In this document: piece after piece, positions 33,104 to 42,913 of the stretch | Position numbering within the stretch: the first letter of the stretch is position 1 | Layout of the letters: each line of letters opens with the position of its first letter | Assembly: GCA_028714695.1 (NCBI GenBank) | Contig: JAQTLX010000017.1 | Location: 1 to 64,000 of the forward strand | Reading direction: 5' to 3' | Origin: Ignavibacteria bacterium | Lineage (GTDB): Bacteria > Bacteroidota > Ignavibacteria > Tepidaquicellales > Tepidaquicellaceae | Length of the DNA: 64,000 bases | Position numbers and translations under genes: made by a program | The notes under the pieces: model-generated | The model's database searches: none | Seen by the model: the letters and a program-made list of their open reading frames with translations, nothing else | Told to the model about the DNA's origin: nothing

Positions 33104-33718
33104 ATGGATATAGACACCTTGAGATTGCTATTTGATTCTTTAATCGTCAAAGAACCCGAAAAACAATTTGATTATTTAGCGGGGATTATCGGTGCTTCAA
33201 GTATACTTTTCAATATTCTTACCGTTATATTTATCCACCAAAGAACTCACTCAAATAGTTATTACGACAAAATTCTCGATAAACGAATCAACGCTTACGG
33301 GCTGTTATCCGATTTCATAAAGCACCTTTACATAAGAAATGCTATCCCGTTACCCGATGGGGGTAAATTGCGCGTTCATAGGTTTTTCTTAGATAAAGAT
33401 AGTTTTGATAAATTCAAACGGGGATTTTTAAACGTTTCTACTTATTCAATTTGGTTTAGTGAGGAGCTAAGCGTAAATTTAAACGAATTGGGTAACGTGT
33501 TATTCGAAATTCAGGAAAAATTTACCGATAGCGAGCCGAACACATACCCCGTGGTCGGCGCACTCTACCACGACAAACTGGCGCAACACTATGCCACCCT
33601 ATATAATTTAATTATTAAAGATTTAATTACCCTACATAAAACAAAGAAGTTTTTGAAAAATCGGAATACCGCTCTCAATAAGGTGTTGGCAGATAGGTTT
33701 AAGGGGAATGGGGCATAA
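33104..33718 (+). CDS. Unknown membrane protein, probable IS passenger
   Basis: I do not recognise this 204-aa protein. It has one hydrophobic segment (about 26-45, LAGIIGASSILFNILTVIFI) followed by a helical cytosolic part with HSNSYYDKILDKRINAYGLLSDFIKHLYIR. The topology, a short N-terminus, one helix, then a long helical domain of about 155 residues, is common in uncharacterised accessory proteins. It lies 47 bases after the 48-aa gene and within the probable IS ends, so it looks like cargo. A GAGG sequence lies seven bases before the ATG. Confidence 0.65.
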   Translation: MDIDTLRLLFDSLIVKEPEKQFDYLAGIIGASSILFNILTVIFIHQRTHSNSYYDKILDKRINAYGLLSDFIKHLYIRNAIPLPDGGKLRVHRFFLDKDSFDKFKRGFLNVSTYSIWFSEELSVNLNELGNVLFEIQEKFTDSEPNTYPVVGALYHDKLAQHYATLYNLIIKDLITLHKTKKFLKNRNTALNKVLADRFKGNGA

Positions 33719-33912
33719 ACCCTCCGATATACCTTATTCAGAACGGGATAAAGGCAACTCAAGAAATAACGCTGTTCCTTACTAAACGGGTTATTCCACT
33801 CTCTCTCTAATGCCTGAATCATGGGAATGGACTCTATCCAAACGGGCAAACCCGTTTCTTCTAAATCCGAGTAAATATCAGCAATACTCTCTGCTAATGT
33901 ATTTTTTTTCAT
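33589..33912 (-). CDS. Possible small gene convergent with the passenger gene
   Basis: The frame encodes 107 aa. The first 60 or so residues (MKKNTLAESIADIYSDLEET, then VWIESIPMIQALEREW) look like a genuine helical protein. The rest is antisense to the end of the 204-aa gene and less protein-like. It may be a real gene truncated by rearrangement, with the last 43 codons spurious. No ribosome binding site is evident. Confidence 0.35.
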   Translation of the reverse strand: MKKNTLAESIADIYSDLEETGLPVWIESIPMIQALEREWNNPFSKEQRYFLSCLYPVLNKVYRRVYAPFPLNLSANTLLRAVFRFFKNFFVLCRVIKSLIIKLYRVA

Positions 33913-33956
33913 TTTTATTCTATTTTCCCCCTTGTCCTAAGTGGTATATAGTTACC

Positions 33957-34802
33957 TTAATACCATCTTCTTACAACAAAAACCCTGCTCGATTTTGAAA
34001 AATCATTTGCGGGCTGCAGATTTGCATAGAGTTTCTCAAGACGTGTTTTAATTTCCGTTTTATGCACTCCTATATTCGGAGAACTCTCAACCGTATATTC
34101 CTTATCGTAAACTATTACTACGTGACCTTTTAAAACAATGAGGTCCAGCGGTTTTAACAGCGAGATAATTTCGTCAATACTTTTACCTTCAATATCAACG
34201 GTATTACCGAATGTTGCCAGCGATGATGTGTTGCGGGGAGTGCATCCGTTTGTAGCCTGGTACAGCAGGCCCGAACAGTCAACTCCTCTGAGCGTCCACA
34301 GACTCTCCGTTTCCTTGGAAATTTTTTCCTTCGGCTTATATAATTTCAACATTCGTTTTATGCCGTCCGCGCAATTTCCTCCCCACATATAAGGATATCC
34401 CGTAAGCCTGTTTAATTCTTTCAGAATATCTACCTGTCCGGGCATTTTTTTTCTTCTGGCATCGGGCGGCGAATAATATACATCCACCATGCGGCTGTCA
34501 ACGTAGAAGTTTCCTTTGTAATCATAATCATCCGTAGTTACTTTGAAATATTTGAGATTTCTGTCTTCGAATACAATTACTTCGTGTATATTGAAAGCAG
34601 TTCCGGGCAGTGCGATAAATTCCATTTCATCAATAAGTCCGTCTCTCAACTTAACGCTTTTACCGTCATTTCCCCCGAATACAAGGAAAAAATCATAAGT
34701 ATTAAGCACCGGAGTGTAATCTGCCGCTACAGCATACGTCTGTGCATGAGATTTTACGGCAACGAACAGCAAAAATAATAATAAAAGCCTTGTCCTCATC
34801 AA
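33957..34802 (-). CDS. Secreted NlpC/P60-family peptidase
   Basis: NlpC/P60 enzymes cut peptidoglycan stem peptides. The 281-aa protein has a signal peptide (about 1-20) and an SH3-like part (about 25-110). The peptidase domain starts at GYPYMWGG (135-142), with catalytic Cys176 in GVDCSGLLYQ, His227 in KGHVVIVYD and a probable third residue near VESSP. A charged insert of about 30 residues lies between the YMWGG strand and the catalytic Cys, more than usual. Two further Cys (143, 187) could form a disulphide. It is divergent from the lamin-tail gene. Confidence 0.88.
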   Translation of the reverse strand: MMRTRLLLLFLLFVAVKSHAQTYAVAADYTPVLNTYDFFLVFGGNDGKSVKLRDGLIDEMEFIALPGTAFNIHEVIVFEDRNLKYFKVTTDDYDYKGNFYVDSRMVDVYYSPPDARRKKMPGQVDILKELNRLTGYPYMWGGNCADGIKRMLKLYKPKEKISKETESLWTLRGVDCSGLLYQATNGCTPRNTSSLATFGNTVDIEGKSIDEIISLLKPLDLIVLKGHVVIVYDKEYTVESSPNIGVHKTEIKTRLEKLYANLQPANDFSKSSRVFVVRRWY

Positions 34803-34878
34803 ACTTTATAAATTGTTAAAGAAATTTAATATGATTAAATTGATATTTATTATAAAAATACAGAACAAAATTGTCAAG

Positions 34879-37092
34879 ATGAAAAAGCTCATTCTTGTAT
34901 TATTTCTATTATCTGCCGCTATTGCGAATTCGCAAATAGTAATTAATGAAGTCATGTACGCTCCGACATCACCGATGAAAGAATGGTTCGAATTGTACAA
35001 CACGTCTTCTTCTCCCGTTAATATTCAAAACTGGAAGTGGAGAGACGCCGCGCAGTCGAATCCGATAAGAACGATTACAACCAGAAGCGTGGAAATCGGC
35101 GCTAATTCTTTTGTCGTTGTTTGTGAGGACTCGCTGAATTTCAAGTCCTCATATCCCGCATTCAGCGGTATTGTGCTTCAGTCATCGGGATGGAATGCGC
35201 TGAATAATTCCGGAGACGAAAATGTAGTCCTGTATAATGCGGCGTCCTTAACAATCGACTCGCTGACTTATAATAATACATGGGGCGGTTCAAGCGGCGC
35301 TTCACTCGAGAAAAAGAATCCGGCAGGTCCCGCGAATTCTTCAGGCAACTGGGGCACGTGCATTGACCCATCAAAAGGAACGCCCGGAAGAGTGAACTCT
35401 CTGACGCCTAAACTTTACGACCTTATTTTAAAATCATTCGCGATTACTCCCTCAAGCCCTTCAGTAGGGGATACGCTTAAATTAAATTTCTGGATAAAAA
35501 ATATCGGATTAAATTCCGCTAATAATTATACTCTGAACATATATAAAGATGTCAACTTCGACAGCATTCCTCAGCCGTCTGAATTATTGAATTCGCAGTT
35601 GTTTACTTCTGCCCTTAATCAGAATGATTCTTTGAATTACATTTTTAATATTCCCGGAATTGACAGCGGGAAAAAACAGTATATCGGTAAATTAATATAT
35701 ACACCTGACCAGGACACGCTCAACAACATGCTTGTAAACAGTGTAAATGTCGGCGGACAGGTTATATCAAGCGGACTGGTTATAAACGAAATTATGTATG
35801 CTCCGCAAAATCCCGAGCCTGAATGGGTTGAGTTATACAATAATTCAAATTCGGCAATAAATATTAGAAACTGGAAAATTGCGGACAGTACCGCTCAAAG
35901 CAGTCCGATACTTATTACGGCAAATGACAGAATTATAAATGCTAACGATTATCTTGTAATTGCAAAATCAAATGTGATTAAAACAGTTCACCCGTCTATT
36001 GATACAAGCAAAGTTCTGTATCTTTCATCATTACCTACACTTAACAACGATAAAGATAAAGTAATTATATTTAATAATGCGTCGACGATTGTCGATGAAG
36101 TCTCTTATAAATCTAACTGGGGCGGAAGCAGCCGGAATTCGCTTGAAAGAATATCCGTAACAAGACCGTCAAACGATTCAACAAACTGGATTACTTCGCT
36201 TGACTGTGAATACTCAACGCCCGCGAGACAAAATTCATATTCCAATGTTGTGCCTGCGTCAAAGAACGATTTGGTGATTAATGAAATCATGTTCGACCCG
36301 TTTACCTTCAGTTGCGAGTGGTTTGAATTATTCAATAGGTCGGGAAAATACATTAACCTTAACGGATGGAAAGCAGTTGTATCAAACGATAATGTCAATC
36401 TGTTCGATACATGTAATTTCTTTTTAAGACCAGGGGCATATCTCGTTATTGCAGCCGATACTACATTGTATAATCGATTCGGATATTTAAGATATACTGA
36501 CAGTACTTTCAGGGTTGTTATCAAATCGAATTTGTCATTAAGCAACAGCGGTGCAATGTTAAGAATCTGCGATGTACTGAATAATACTGTTGACTCTGTA
36601 GTGTATAGTCCGAAATGGCACAACAGCAATATTAGCGATACAAAAGGGTACTCGCTTGAGAGGATTTCAACAGAACTCGTAACGACACTTCCGTCAAACT
36701 GGAGTTCCTGCGCCGATCCGCTTGGCGGAACACCTGGAAAAAAGAACAGTATATTTATTCAAAACAACAAAGAATCTTCACTGAGTGTATCGCCTAACCC
36801 GTTTTCTCCTGACGGAGACGGGCGGGAAGATTTTACAATAATAAAATATAAACTTAAAGCAAATACTTCGTTCGTCAGAGTCAAGATATATGACGCTAAA
36901 GGAAGAATCGTAAGGACTCTGCTGAATAATCAACTTAGCGGCAGCGAGTCGCAGATGATTTTCGACGGTAAAGACGACAGCGGAAATAAACTTCGGATTG
37001 GAATATACGTTGTATTCCTTGAGGCAATTGACGATAAAGGCGGTACAATTGAACAAGCCAAAACGACAATAGTTGTTGCTGCAAAACTTTAA
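34879..37092 (+). CDS. Secreted protein with three lamin-tail domains and a FlgD-like C-terminal domain
   Basis: I chose ATG 34879, giving 737 aa, because a signal peptide (MKKLILVLFLLSAAIANSQ) follows it directly; the frame is open 22 codons further up. Three lamin-tail domains start with the pattern VINEVMYAP...EWFELYN, at about residues 20, 302 and 465. A CARDB-like region lies between the first two. The end has SPNPFSPDGDGREDF and a FlgD-like Ig fold with GKDDSGNKLRIGIYVV, as in gliding-associated/T9SS-exported proteins. Likely surface-exposed and adhesive. It starts a tight unit with two membrane glycosyltransferases. Confidence 0.85.
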   Translation: MKKLILVLFLLSAAIANSQIVINEVMYAPTSPMKEWFELYNTSSSPVNIQNWKWRDAAQSNPIRTITTRSVEIGANSFVVVCEDSLNFKSSYPAFSGIVLQSSGWNALNNSGDENVVLYNAASLTIDSLTYNNTWGGSSGASLEKKNPAGPANSSGNWGTCIDPSKGTPGRVNSLTPKLYDLILKSFAITPSSPSVGDTLKLNFWIKNIGLNSANNYTLNIYKDVNFDSIPQPSELLNSQLFTSALNQNDSLNYIFNIPGIDSGKKQYIGKLIYTPDQDTLNNMLVNSVNVGGQVISSGLVINEIMYAPQNPEPEWVELYNNSNSAINIRNWKIADSTAQSSPILITANDRIINANDYLVIAKSNVIKTVHPSIDTSKVLYLSSLPTLNNDKDKVIIFNNASTIVDEVSYKSNWGGSSRNSLERISVTRPSNDSTNWITSLDCEYSTPARQNSYSNVVPASKNDLVINEIMFDPFTFSCEWFELFNRSGKYINLNGWKAVVSNDNVNLFDTCNFFLRPGAYLVIAADTTLYNRFGYLRYTDSTFRVVIKSNLSLSNSGAMLRICDVLNNTVDSVVYSPKWHNSNISDTKGYSLERISTELVTTLPSNWSSCADPLGGTPGKKNSIFIQNNKESSLSVSPNPFSPDGDGREDFTIIKYKLKANTSFVRVKIYDAKGRIVRTLLNNQLSGSESQMIFDGKDDSGNKLRIGIYVVFLEAIDDKGGTIEQAKTTIVVAAKL

Positions 37093-37098
37093 ACATAT

Positions 37099-39096
37099 AT
37101 GCTGAATAAAAGAAATTTATATATTTTAATAGCGGTAATATCTTTCGCCGTTTACTATAATTCGCTAAGCAATTCATTTGTATTCGACGATGAAAGTGTT
37201 GTGCAGACAAACCCTTCAATTCAGACTCTTTCTAACATCCCGAAATTTTTCACCGCCGATGAAGGATTCCATAAAGTAATTGGCAGATATTACAGACCGC
37301 TTGTATCGACTCTCTATGCTGTCGATTATGCAATCTGGGGGCTGGATGCATACGGTTTTCATCTGACTAACGTACTAATCCACGTTATTTCCTGTCTGCT
37401 TCTGCTTGCCGTACTATTGAAACTCTTCGGTGATTATAAATACGGATTGCTTGCGGCTCTAATCGGCGCATTGATTTTTGCCGTTCACCCTATTCATACC
37501 GAAGCAGTCAGTTGGGTTAGCGGAAGAACCGATTCGCTCGTTACCCTTTTCTTTTTCGCCTCGCTTCTTATGTATATTAATTTCACTGATGATGAAAGCA
37601 GAAAAAAATGGCTTTATCTTTCACTTCTGTTTTATGCGCTCGGACTTCTGTCAAAGGAGATGATAGTCACAATGCCTGTCTTTATTCTGCTATATGATTT
37701 TGTCTATAGAAAGAAAAATACCGATTATCTGAAACAAAACATCGCCGCATACGCATCTTTTATAGTGATTACTTTGATATTCGTATTACTAAGATATTTA
37801 TTGCTGAAGGACATTCCGGACAGGACAACATATTTTTATTTTTACGGAAAAGATTTCGGTACTGCTTTTTTCACTATGCTGAAAACAATACCTATATATT
37901 TTAAATTACTCATATTCCCGGTAAATCTGCTGTATCATTACAACGGAACAATACCCGATTCAAATTCGTTGCTTGATGTTAAAGTGATAATATCCGTGAT
38001 TTTTATTGCTGTATTGTTTTTATTAGCGGCATATTTTTACAAAAAGCACAGCGTTAAAAGTTTTTGCATTCTGTCCTTCTTTGTATCTCTTATGCCGGTT
38101 ATGAATATAATTCCTACAATGAATTTCATGGCGGAAAGATTTTTGTATATGACTTCTTTTGCGCTCACTCTTATTATCTCATATATAATAGTCACTTACT
38201 TGAACGACAAAAACAAGAATCTTATACTTTCGCTCTTTATCATAATTGCGGTGATATTTTCATACCTGACATTAAACAGAAACAAAGACTGGAAAGATAA
38301 CGATACTTTGTATTCTACTGCCGACGGTATTGACGGAAGCGTACTGCTGGTAAACGCAGGGAATATTTATGCAAATAAAAAAAATTATGACGAAGCGGAA
38401 AAACGATATAGGAAGGCAATTGAAATCCGCGATAATTCAGTACTAGCGCATCATAACCTCGGTCTGATATTTTTGCTTAAAGGGAATATCGACTCCGCTG
38501 AGATACAGATAAAGAAAGGGCTTGAAATAGATTCGCTTGCACCCGACGGCTACTTTCAGTTGAGCAATATATATGAACGAAAAGGAAGAATAGACGAATC
38601 AATAAAAGTGCTTGAAAAACTACAGACGTTTGCCCCGAACTACAGGAATTCCGGCGAAATATTAACATCCCTGAAACAGAATTTATTATCTCCGCAAGGA
38701 ATCGTGCCTGACAGTTTGAAGCAAAAAGGCGAAAGTATTAATCAGATACAGATGCTTGAGAAACGCTCGTATGACTATTACAAAGAAAATAAATATAAAG
38801 AAGCAATTAAAGATCTTACCGAGTTGGTGAAGATAAGTCCTGCGGGCAAATCGGGATATTATAATAATATTGCATTGTGCTATGAAGGTTTGAAAGATAA
38901 TGTGAAATCTAAGGAATATTATATCAAAGCATTGACCGCGGACGAAAATAATGTTAATGCTCTGGGCGGGATGGCAGAAATATATTTAAAAGAGAATAAT
39001 AAGCAAAAGGCAATTGAAAATTATAAGAAGATACTCAAAATAAATCCTTCGGACGAGAATGCCGGAATAAAATTAGATTCTTTAAATAAAAAATGA
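37099..39096 (+). CDS. GT-C-fold membrane glycosyltransferase with TPR repeats (TMTC-like)
   Basis: The 665-aa protein has about ten membrane helices in residues 1-400, with the first-loop acidic pair NSFVFDDESVV (Asp30/Asp31) and the family block IFAVHPIHTEAVSWVSGRTDSL (about 127-148). Tetratricopeptide repeats span about 410-660 (for example AEKRYRKAIEIRDNSVLAHHNLG). This layout matches the TMTC-like proteins that transfer mannose to proteins from a lipid donor in eukaryotes; bacterial members are uncharacterised. It starts six bases after the lamin-tail gene and overlaps the next gene by four bases. Confidence 0.85.
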   Translation: MLNKRNLYILIAVISFAVYYNSLSNSFVFDDESVVQTNPSIQTLSNIPKFFTADEGFHKVIGRYYRPLVSTLYAVDYAIWGLDAYGFHLTNVLIHVISCLLLLAVLLKLFGDYKYGLLAALIGALIFAVHPIHTEAVSWVSGRTDSLVTLFFFASLLMYINFTDDESRKKWLYLSLLFYALGLLSKEMIVTMPVFILLYDFVYRKKNTDYLKQNIAAYASFIVITLIFVLLRYLLLKDIPDRTTYFYFYGKDFGTAFFTMLKTIPIYFKLLIFPVNLLYHYNGTIPDSNSLLDVKVIISVIFIAVLFLLAAYFYKKHSVKSFCILSFFVSLMPVMNIIPTMNFMAERFLYMTSFALTLIISYIIVTYLNDKNKNLILSLFIIIAVIFSYLTLNRNKDWKDNDTLYSTADGIDGSVLLVNAGNIYANKKNYDEAEKRYRKAIEIRDNSVLAHHNLGLIFLLKGNIDSAEIQIKKGLEIDSLAPDGYFQLSNIYERKGRIDESIKVLEKLQTFAPNYRNSGEILTSLKQNLLSPQGIVPDSLKQKGESINQIQMLEKRSYDYYKENKYKEAIKDLTELVKISPAGKSGYYNNIALCYEGLKDNVKSKEYYIKALTADENNVNALGGMAEIYLKENNKQKAIENYKKILKINPSDENAGIKLDSLNKK

Positions 39097-40643
39097 ATGA
39101 CCCTTTGACTCTCAATAAGGAAAATAAGAACCCAAAATATATCGATTTATTTCCGGCGGTTTTAATTGCCGTTGCTGCGGGGCTTATTTCTCAGTATTTA
39201 TCATATTTCTATGATTACGGTTATGCATACAGAGACGCTATATTCCGTATGGAGGCTGCAAGGCGGTTTTTCGATAATTTAAATCCGGGAATAATTTCTC
39301 AGATAGGGACGGTATGGCTTCCCGTACCGAATTTAATATTAATGCCGTTTGTATGCATTGATTATCTGTGGACTACAGGACTGGCAGCCGCTATAGTGAA
39401 TTTTCCCGCATTTGTTTTAAGCGCAGTCTTTATTTTTCTTTCATTGAGGAGACTTACGAATAACGCTGCAGCCACGTGGTTCGGATTTATTATTTATGTT
39501 TTTAATTATAACATTCTGTATTTCCAGACTACTGCGATGACAGAACAGTTGTATCTTACATTTCTTATCGGTGCGTTTTATTCTCTTCTCGTATGGTCTG
39601 AAACTGGCAGTGTAAAGTCCCTCCTTGCCGCTTCATTTTTTACAATGCTGAGCACCGGAACGAGGTATGATGCCTGGCCTGTGGCATTAGCAGCGGTTGC
39701 AATTGTATTCATTGTCAGCATTCCGCAAAAAAAATATTTCAGGAATTCAATAATATTCGCCTCTCTGCCTGCAGCCCTTATCATCTGGTGGTTCGTGCAT
39801 AACTGGTATTTCTACGGTGATGCGCTTGAGTTTTCAAGAGGAAAATTCTCAACGCTGCATCAATTGAAATATTATGAAGATGCCGGCAGACTTCTTACTA
39901 AACACAATTTCTTTTTGTCATTCAAAGTATACATTTTCTCGGTATTGTTGTATTCCGGAAATTTATACACAATAATGTCTTTTGCGGGAATTTTATATTA
40001 TATTCTCAGAAATAAACTGAACCTTAAATCATTTATTCCGTATATATTATGGGTGGCTTTTCCAACTACACTGCTGCTGTTGTATATGGGACAGTTGATA
40101 ATCGAGCATCCGTTCTCGGACCCTGCTGGATATTTCAACAGCCGATACGGATTATATCTGTTTCCTGCAATAGCGATATTCGCGGGATATTCGGTTCTGC
40201 TGCTCGGTAAATCTAAAATAAAAAAATATCTATTTGTTCTGTTGTGGATTGGTTTCGCTGTTCAGCAGGCAGTTTTTCTCGTGAATTTTCCGTACAGTAT
40301 TCCGTCGCTTGCAGAATCAAAATATTCATACAGCAAAGCAAGTGATGATTTATCCGCATACCTGAAAGAAAATTATAAAGGAGGCAGGATTTTATATGAT
40401 AACCAGATATTCGCTTTAAATCCGAATACTGGAATTAATTTGAAAGACAGGATAACTTTTCATACTTTTGATCTCGGAGAAAAGGCGATGAAAAAGCCGT
40501 CGGAGTACGTTGAATGGGTTTTGATTTATACTGATGCGCCGAATGATAAGATATATGATGCAGTGAAATATAATAATGATTTTCTTGGCAATTACGAAAA
40601 AACGTTTACTGAAAACGGTATTGAGGTGTACAGGAAAAAATAA
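39093..40643 (+). CDS. GT-C-fold membrane glycosyltransferase (GT39/ArnT-like)
   Basis: The 516-aa protein has about eleven membrane helices. The first external loop has GYAYRDAIFRMEAARRFFDN (about 43-62), and a second contains FNYNILYFQTTAMTEQLYL, the pattern of lipid-linked sugar transferases. The C-terminal 120 residues form a soluble domain. It overlaps the TMTC-like gene as ATGA and has no terminator between, so both transferases probably act in one pathway. The sugar and acceptor are not known. Confidence 0.8.
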   Translation: MNDPLTLNKENKNPKYIDLFPAVLIAVAAGLISQYLSYFYDYGYAYRDAIFRMEAARRFFDNLNPGIISQIGTVWLPVPNLILMPFVCIDYLWTTGLAAAIVNFPAFVLSAVFIFLSLRRLTNNAAATWFGFIIYVFNYNILYFQTTAMTEQLYLTFLIGAFYSLLVWSETGSVKSLLAASFFTMLSTGTRYDAWPVALAAVAIVFIVSIPQKKYFRNSIIFASLPAALIIWWFVHNWYFYGDALEFSRGKFSTLHQLKYYEDAGRLLTKHNFFLSFKVYIFSVLLYSGNLYTIMSFAGILYYILRNKLNLKSFIPYILWVAFPTTLLLLYMGQLIIEHPFSDPAGYFNSRYGLYLFPAIAIFAGYSVLLLGKSKIKKYLFVLLWIGFAVQQAVFLVNFPYSIPSLAESKYSYSKASDDLSAYLKENYKGGRILYDNQIFALNPNTGINLKDRITFHTFDLGEKAMKKPSEYVEWVLIYTDAPNDKIYDAVKYNNDFLGNYEKTFTENGIEVYRKK

Positions 40644-40713
40644 TCACTTATTCGTATACCAAAAAATAAATATTGGTTTGTAATTAGATTTGTTATTAAT
40701 TATTTTTATGAAT

Positions 40714-40790
40714 CGGGGTGTAGATCAGTTGGCTAGATCGCTTGAATGGGGTTCAAGAGGCCGGCAGTTCGAGTCTGCCCATCCCGACCA
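40714..40790 (+). tRNA. tRNA-Pro (anticodon GGG), CCA encoded
   Basis: The acceptor CGGGGTG pairs with CATCCCG (one G-T pair), discriminator A, followed by an encoded CCA at 40788-40790. The anticodon arm CTTGA-ATGGGGT-TCAAG gives GGG. The T-arm is GGCAGTTCGAGTCTGCC. The C1-G72 pair is normal for bacterial tRNA-Pro. Unlike the Leu and Thr genes here, its CCA end is encoded. Confidence 0.95.
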
Positions 40791-40911
40791 GTTCTAACTT
40801 ATTCAAATTTCAGAGAATTATTAAGAAAAAATTTTGTTATAAAAATTAATGGAGTGAAAAATAATATGTATTAATTTAAAATAATTTTTTTTAATTATAA
40901 GGAATACAAAA

Positions 40912-42894
40912 ATGAAACTTAAACTACTCTCTCTAGTAAGCGTTTTATTTATTTTGATTCTTTCAATAATCTCAATCAAAGTTGATTCTCAGGTTATTGA
41001 TCCAAACAGGGACTATCCAGTTTACATACGTCCCGAACTTCCCCCCAGTTTGTTCTCCCCGAATGCAGTTGTTACAATTGGTGATTATGACAACTGGAAT
41101 GTCGGTACGGACTTTGCTGAAGTTGGCTTAGCTGGAAATCCGATTAATCCTACTAATTTCGCCGCCGCATGGAATTCAACAAGTTCCACTTACGGCTCAA
41201 TGATTTATTATACGATTAATGGTATAGACTGGTTTGCTTCAACACAACCGACATGGGGCGGTACTATGCAAGGCGACCCCGTAATGACTTGCGATGGTTT
41301 CGGTAACTTTTTCTTCGACCAATTATACGGTGGACCCGTAGGTTCAAAAACCGCAAAATCAACAACAGGCGGTATGAACTGGTCCGGCGTTGTTAATGTC
41401 GGGACAGGTAACGATAAAAACTGGATAGCCGCTGTACAAACAGGCGGTCCTTATGCAAATTATCTTATTCAGGTAATGACTCCCGGGAATATTAAAAGAA
41501 GTACTGATAACGGTGCAACATGGTCTCAGGTCGCTTCATTTTCAAATACATTGCCGGGTGCAATGACTTGTATCGGTCCGAATGGCGCAGTGAACGGCGG
41601 AACATTTTATGTAGTAACCCATACAGGTTCATCAACCGCTGCAACTTATTCTTTCTACTGTTCTACTGACGGCGGTACTACCTGGACACAGAAAAGTGCA
41701 CAAAATTTTTCCGGTTATATTGGGACACAGTCTGCAGGAAGACACTCGGTCCAAAATATGAGAACAAGACCGTATCCTTTTATTATTGCCGATAACAGCA
41801 ACGGACCTTTCAGAGGCAGACTCTATTTAACTTATGCCAAAAATACTCCGAATGCAGATGGTCAAAAGCCGGATATTTTCTTAAGATATTCTACTGATCA
41901 GGGTGCAACATGGTCTTCTGAAACTCTTGTAAATGACGATGCAAACACTACAGCAAATAATAACTGGTTCCCCTCGACATGGTGCGATATAACAACAGGT
42001 AAACTCTATATCAAATGGCTTGATACAAGAGATTGTCCGACTAGCGACAGTTGCCTGGTTTATGGAACTATTTCAACTGACGGCGGGGTTACTTTTGCCG
42101 CAAATAAACCGATTTCAAACAAGAAATATAGAATTAACTGCACGTCATGCAACGGCGGTACTCCTGCGTATCTCGGTGATTACGATTACCTGAATTCAAA
42201 CGGGAAAGTTGCTATGGTCGCATGGACGGATTTCAGAAATAATAATTTCGGAAATTACGTGGCATATTTCCCGGATTATGCAATGAGAATGAATCCTACT
42301 TCCGGCTCGATTGCCAATCCTAGCGGAACTGCCGATTTCAAAATGGTAGTCCCTTCGGTAAAACTTTATACTGATACGGTAATTGTTACTTCCGCAATTA
42401 CACCAACACCTTCGGTAGGAAATTTTGTAATTTCATACCCTTCAGCAGGTGGTAATAAATTAAAATCGTATCCTGACTCGCTGATAGTTAGAGTCGCAGT
42501 TAACAACGTTACTCCGGGTTCTTATACTATGACAGTCACTGCTAAAGGTCCTAACGGAACACCGGTACATCAGAGAACAGTTGCGCTGACAGTCACAGGA
42601 GCAACATCAGTCGGAATTGAAGAAACACCCGTGTCATTCAAACTTGAGCAAAACTATCCAAATCCGTTCAATCCGGTAACCAGAATTGACTATAGTGTTG
42701 CTAAATTAACTGATGTTAAAATTACTGTATTTAATATTCTTGGTAAAGAAATTGCTTCTTTCGACAGAGAAAAACAGACACCCGGAAATTATTATGTAAT
42801 GTTCAAAGCGTCTAACCTTTCAACCGGCGTTTATTACTACACAATACAGGCGGGTGATTTCACAGATAGAAAAGCCATGGTTCTGATAAAATAG
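40912..42894 (+). CDS. T9SS-exported BNR/sialidase-fold surface protein (copy 1)
   Basis: The 660-aa protein has a signal peptide (about 1-27). The large beta-propeller-like region contains several BNR/Asp-box-type sequences (STDNGATWSQ, STDGGTTWTQ, STDQGATWSS). An Ig-like part follows (about 490-560). The C-terminal T9SS sorting domain holds QNYPNPFNPVTRIDYSVAK and ends LSTGVYYYTIQAGDF...KAMVLIK. BNR propellers bind or cleave glycans, but no sialidase catalytic set was identified. It is followed by a terminator and a paralogue, and probably coats or is released from the cell surface. Confidence 0.88.
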   Translation: MKLKLLSLVSVLFILILSIISIKVDSQVIDPNRDYPVYIRPELPPSLFSPNAVVTIGDYDNWNVGTDFAEVGLAGNPINPTNFAAAWNSTSSTYGSMIYYTINGIDWFASTQPTWGGTMQGDPVMTCDGFGNFFFDQLYGGPVGSKTAKSTTGGMNWSGVVNVGTGNDKNWIAAVQTGGPYANYLIQVMTPGNIKRSTDNGATWSQVASFSNTLPGAMTCIGPNGAVNGGTFYVVTHTGSSTAATYSFYCSTDGGTTWTQKSAQNFSGYIGTQSAGRHSVQNMRTRPYPFIIADNSNGPFRGRLYLTYAKNTPNADGQKPDIFLRYSTDQGATWSSETLVNDDANTTANNNWFPSTWCDITTGKLYIKWLDTRDCPTSDSCLVYGTISTDGGVTFAANKPISNKKYRINCTSCNGGTPAYLGDYDYLNSNGKVAMVAWTDFRNNNFGNYVAYFPDYAMRMNPTSGSIANPSGTADFKMVVPSVKLYTDTVIVTSAITPTPSVGNFVISYPSAGGNKLKSYPDSLIVRVAVNNVTPGSYTMTVTAKGPNGTPVHQRTVALTVTGATSVGIEETPVSFKLEQNYPNPFNPVTRIDYSVAKLTDVKITVFNILGKEIASFDREKQTPGNYYVMFKASNLSTGVYYYTIQAGDFTDRKAMVLIK

Positions 42895-42913
42895 TATCAT
42901 TAATAATGTCTTT

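Larger units (their letters stand above)
31947..33946 (+). mobile_element. IS1595-type insertion element with passenger genes (ends tentative)
   Basis: The element is defined by its transposase at 32002. Candidate ends are TACTTGACAGGACAA at 31947-31961 and the inverse of TACCACTTAGGACAA at 33932-33946, which share 10 of 15 bases including AGGACAA. They would bound about 2.0 kb. I could not see the 8-base target duplication expected for the family, so the exact ends are uncertain or have decayed. Inside are the transposase, a 48-aa gene overlapping its stop, a 204-aa membrane protein and a possible minus-strand gene. The right end lies about ten bases beyond the stop of the NlpC/P60 gene, so that gene is intact. 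Confidence 0.55.

Noticed and set aside
31939-33954. Eight-base target duplication at the IS1595 element
   Set aside because: The flanks AAATTAGG and TATAGTTA do not match, so the element ends are reported only as tentative.
36105-36629. Minus-strand ORF of 174 codons inside the lamin-tail gene
   Set aside because: It is antisense to recognised lamin-tail domains and has no independent support.
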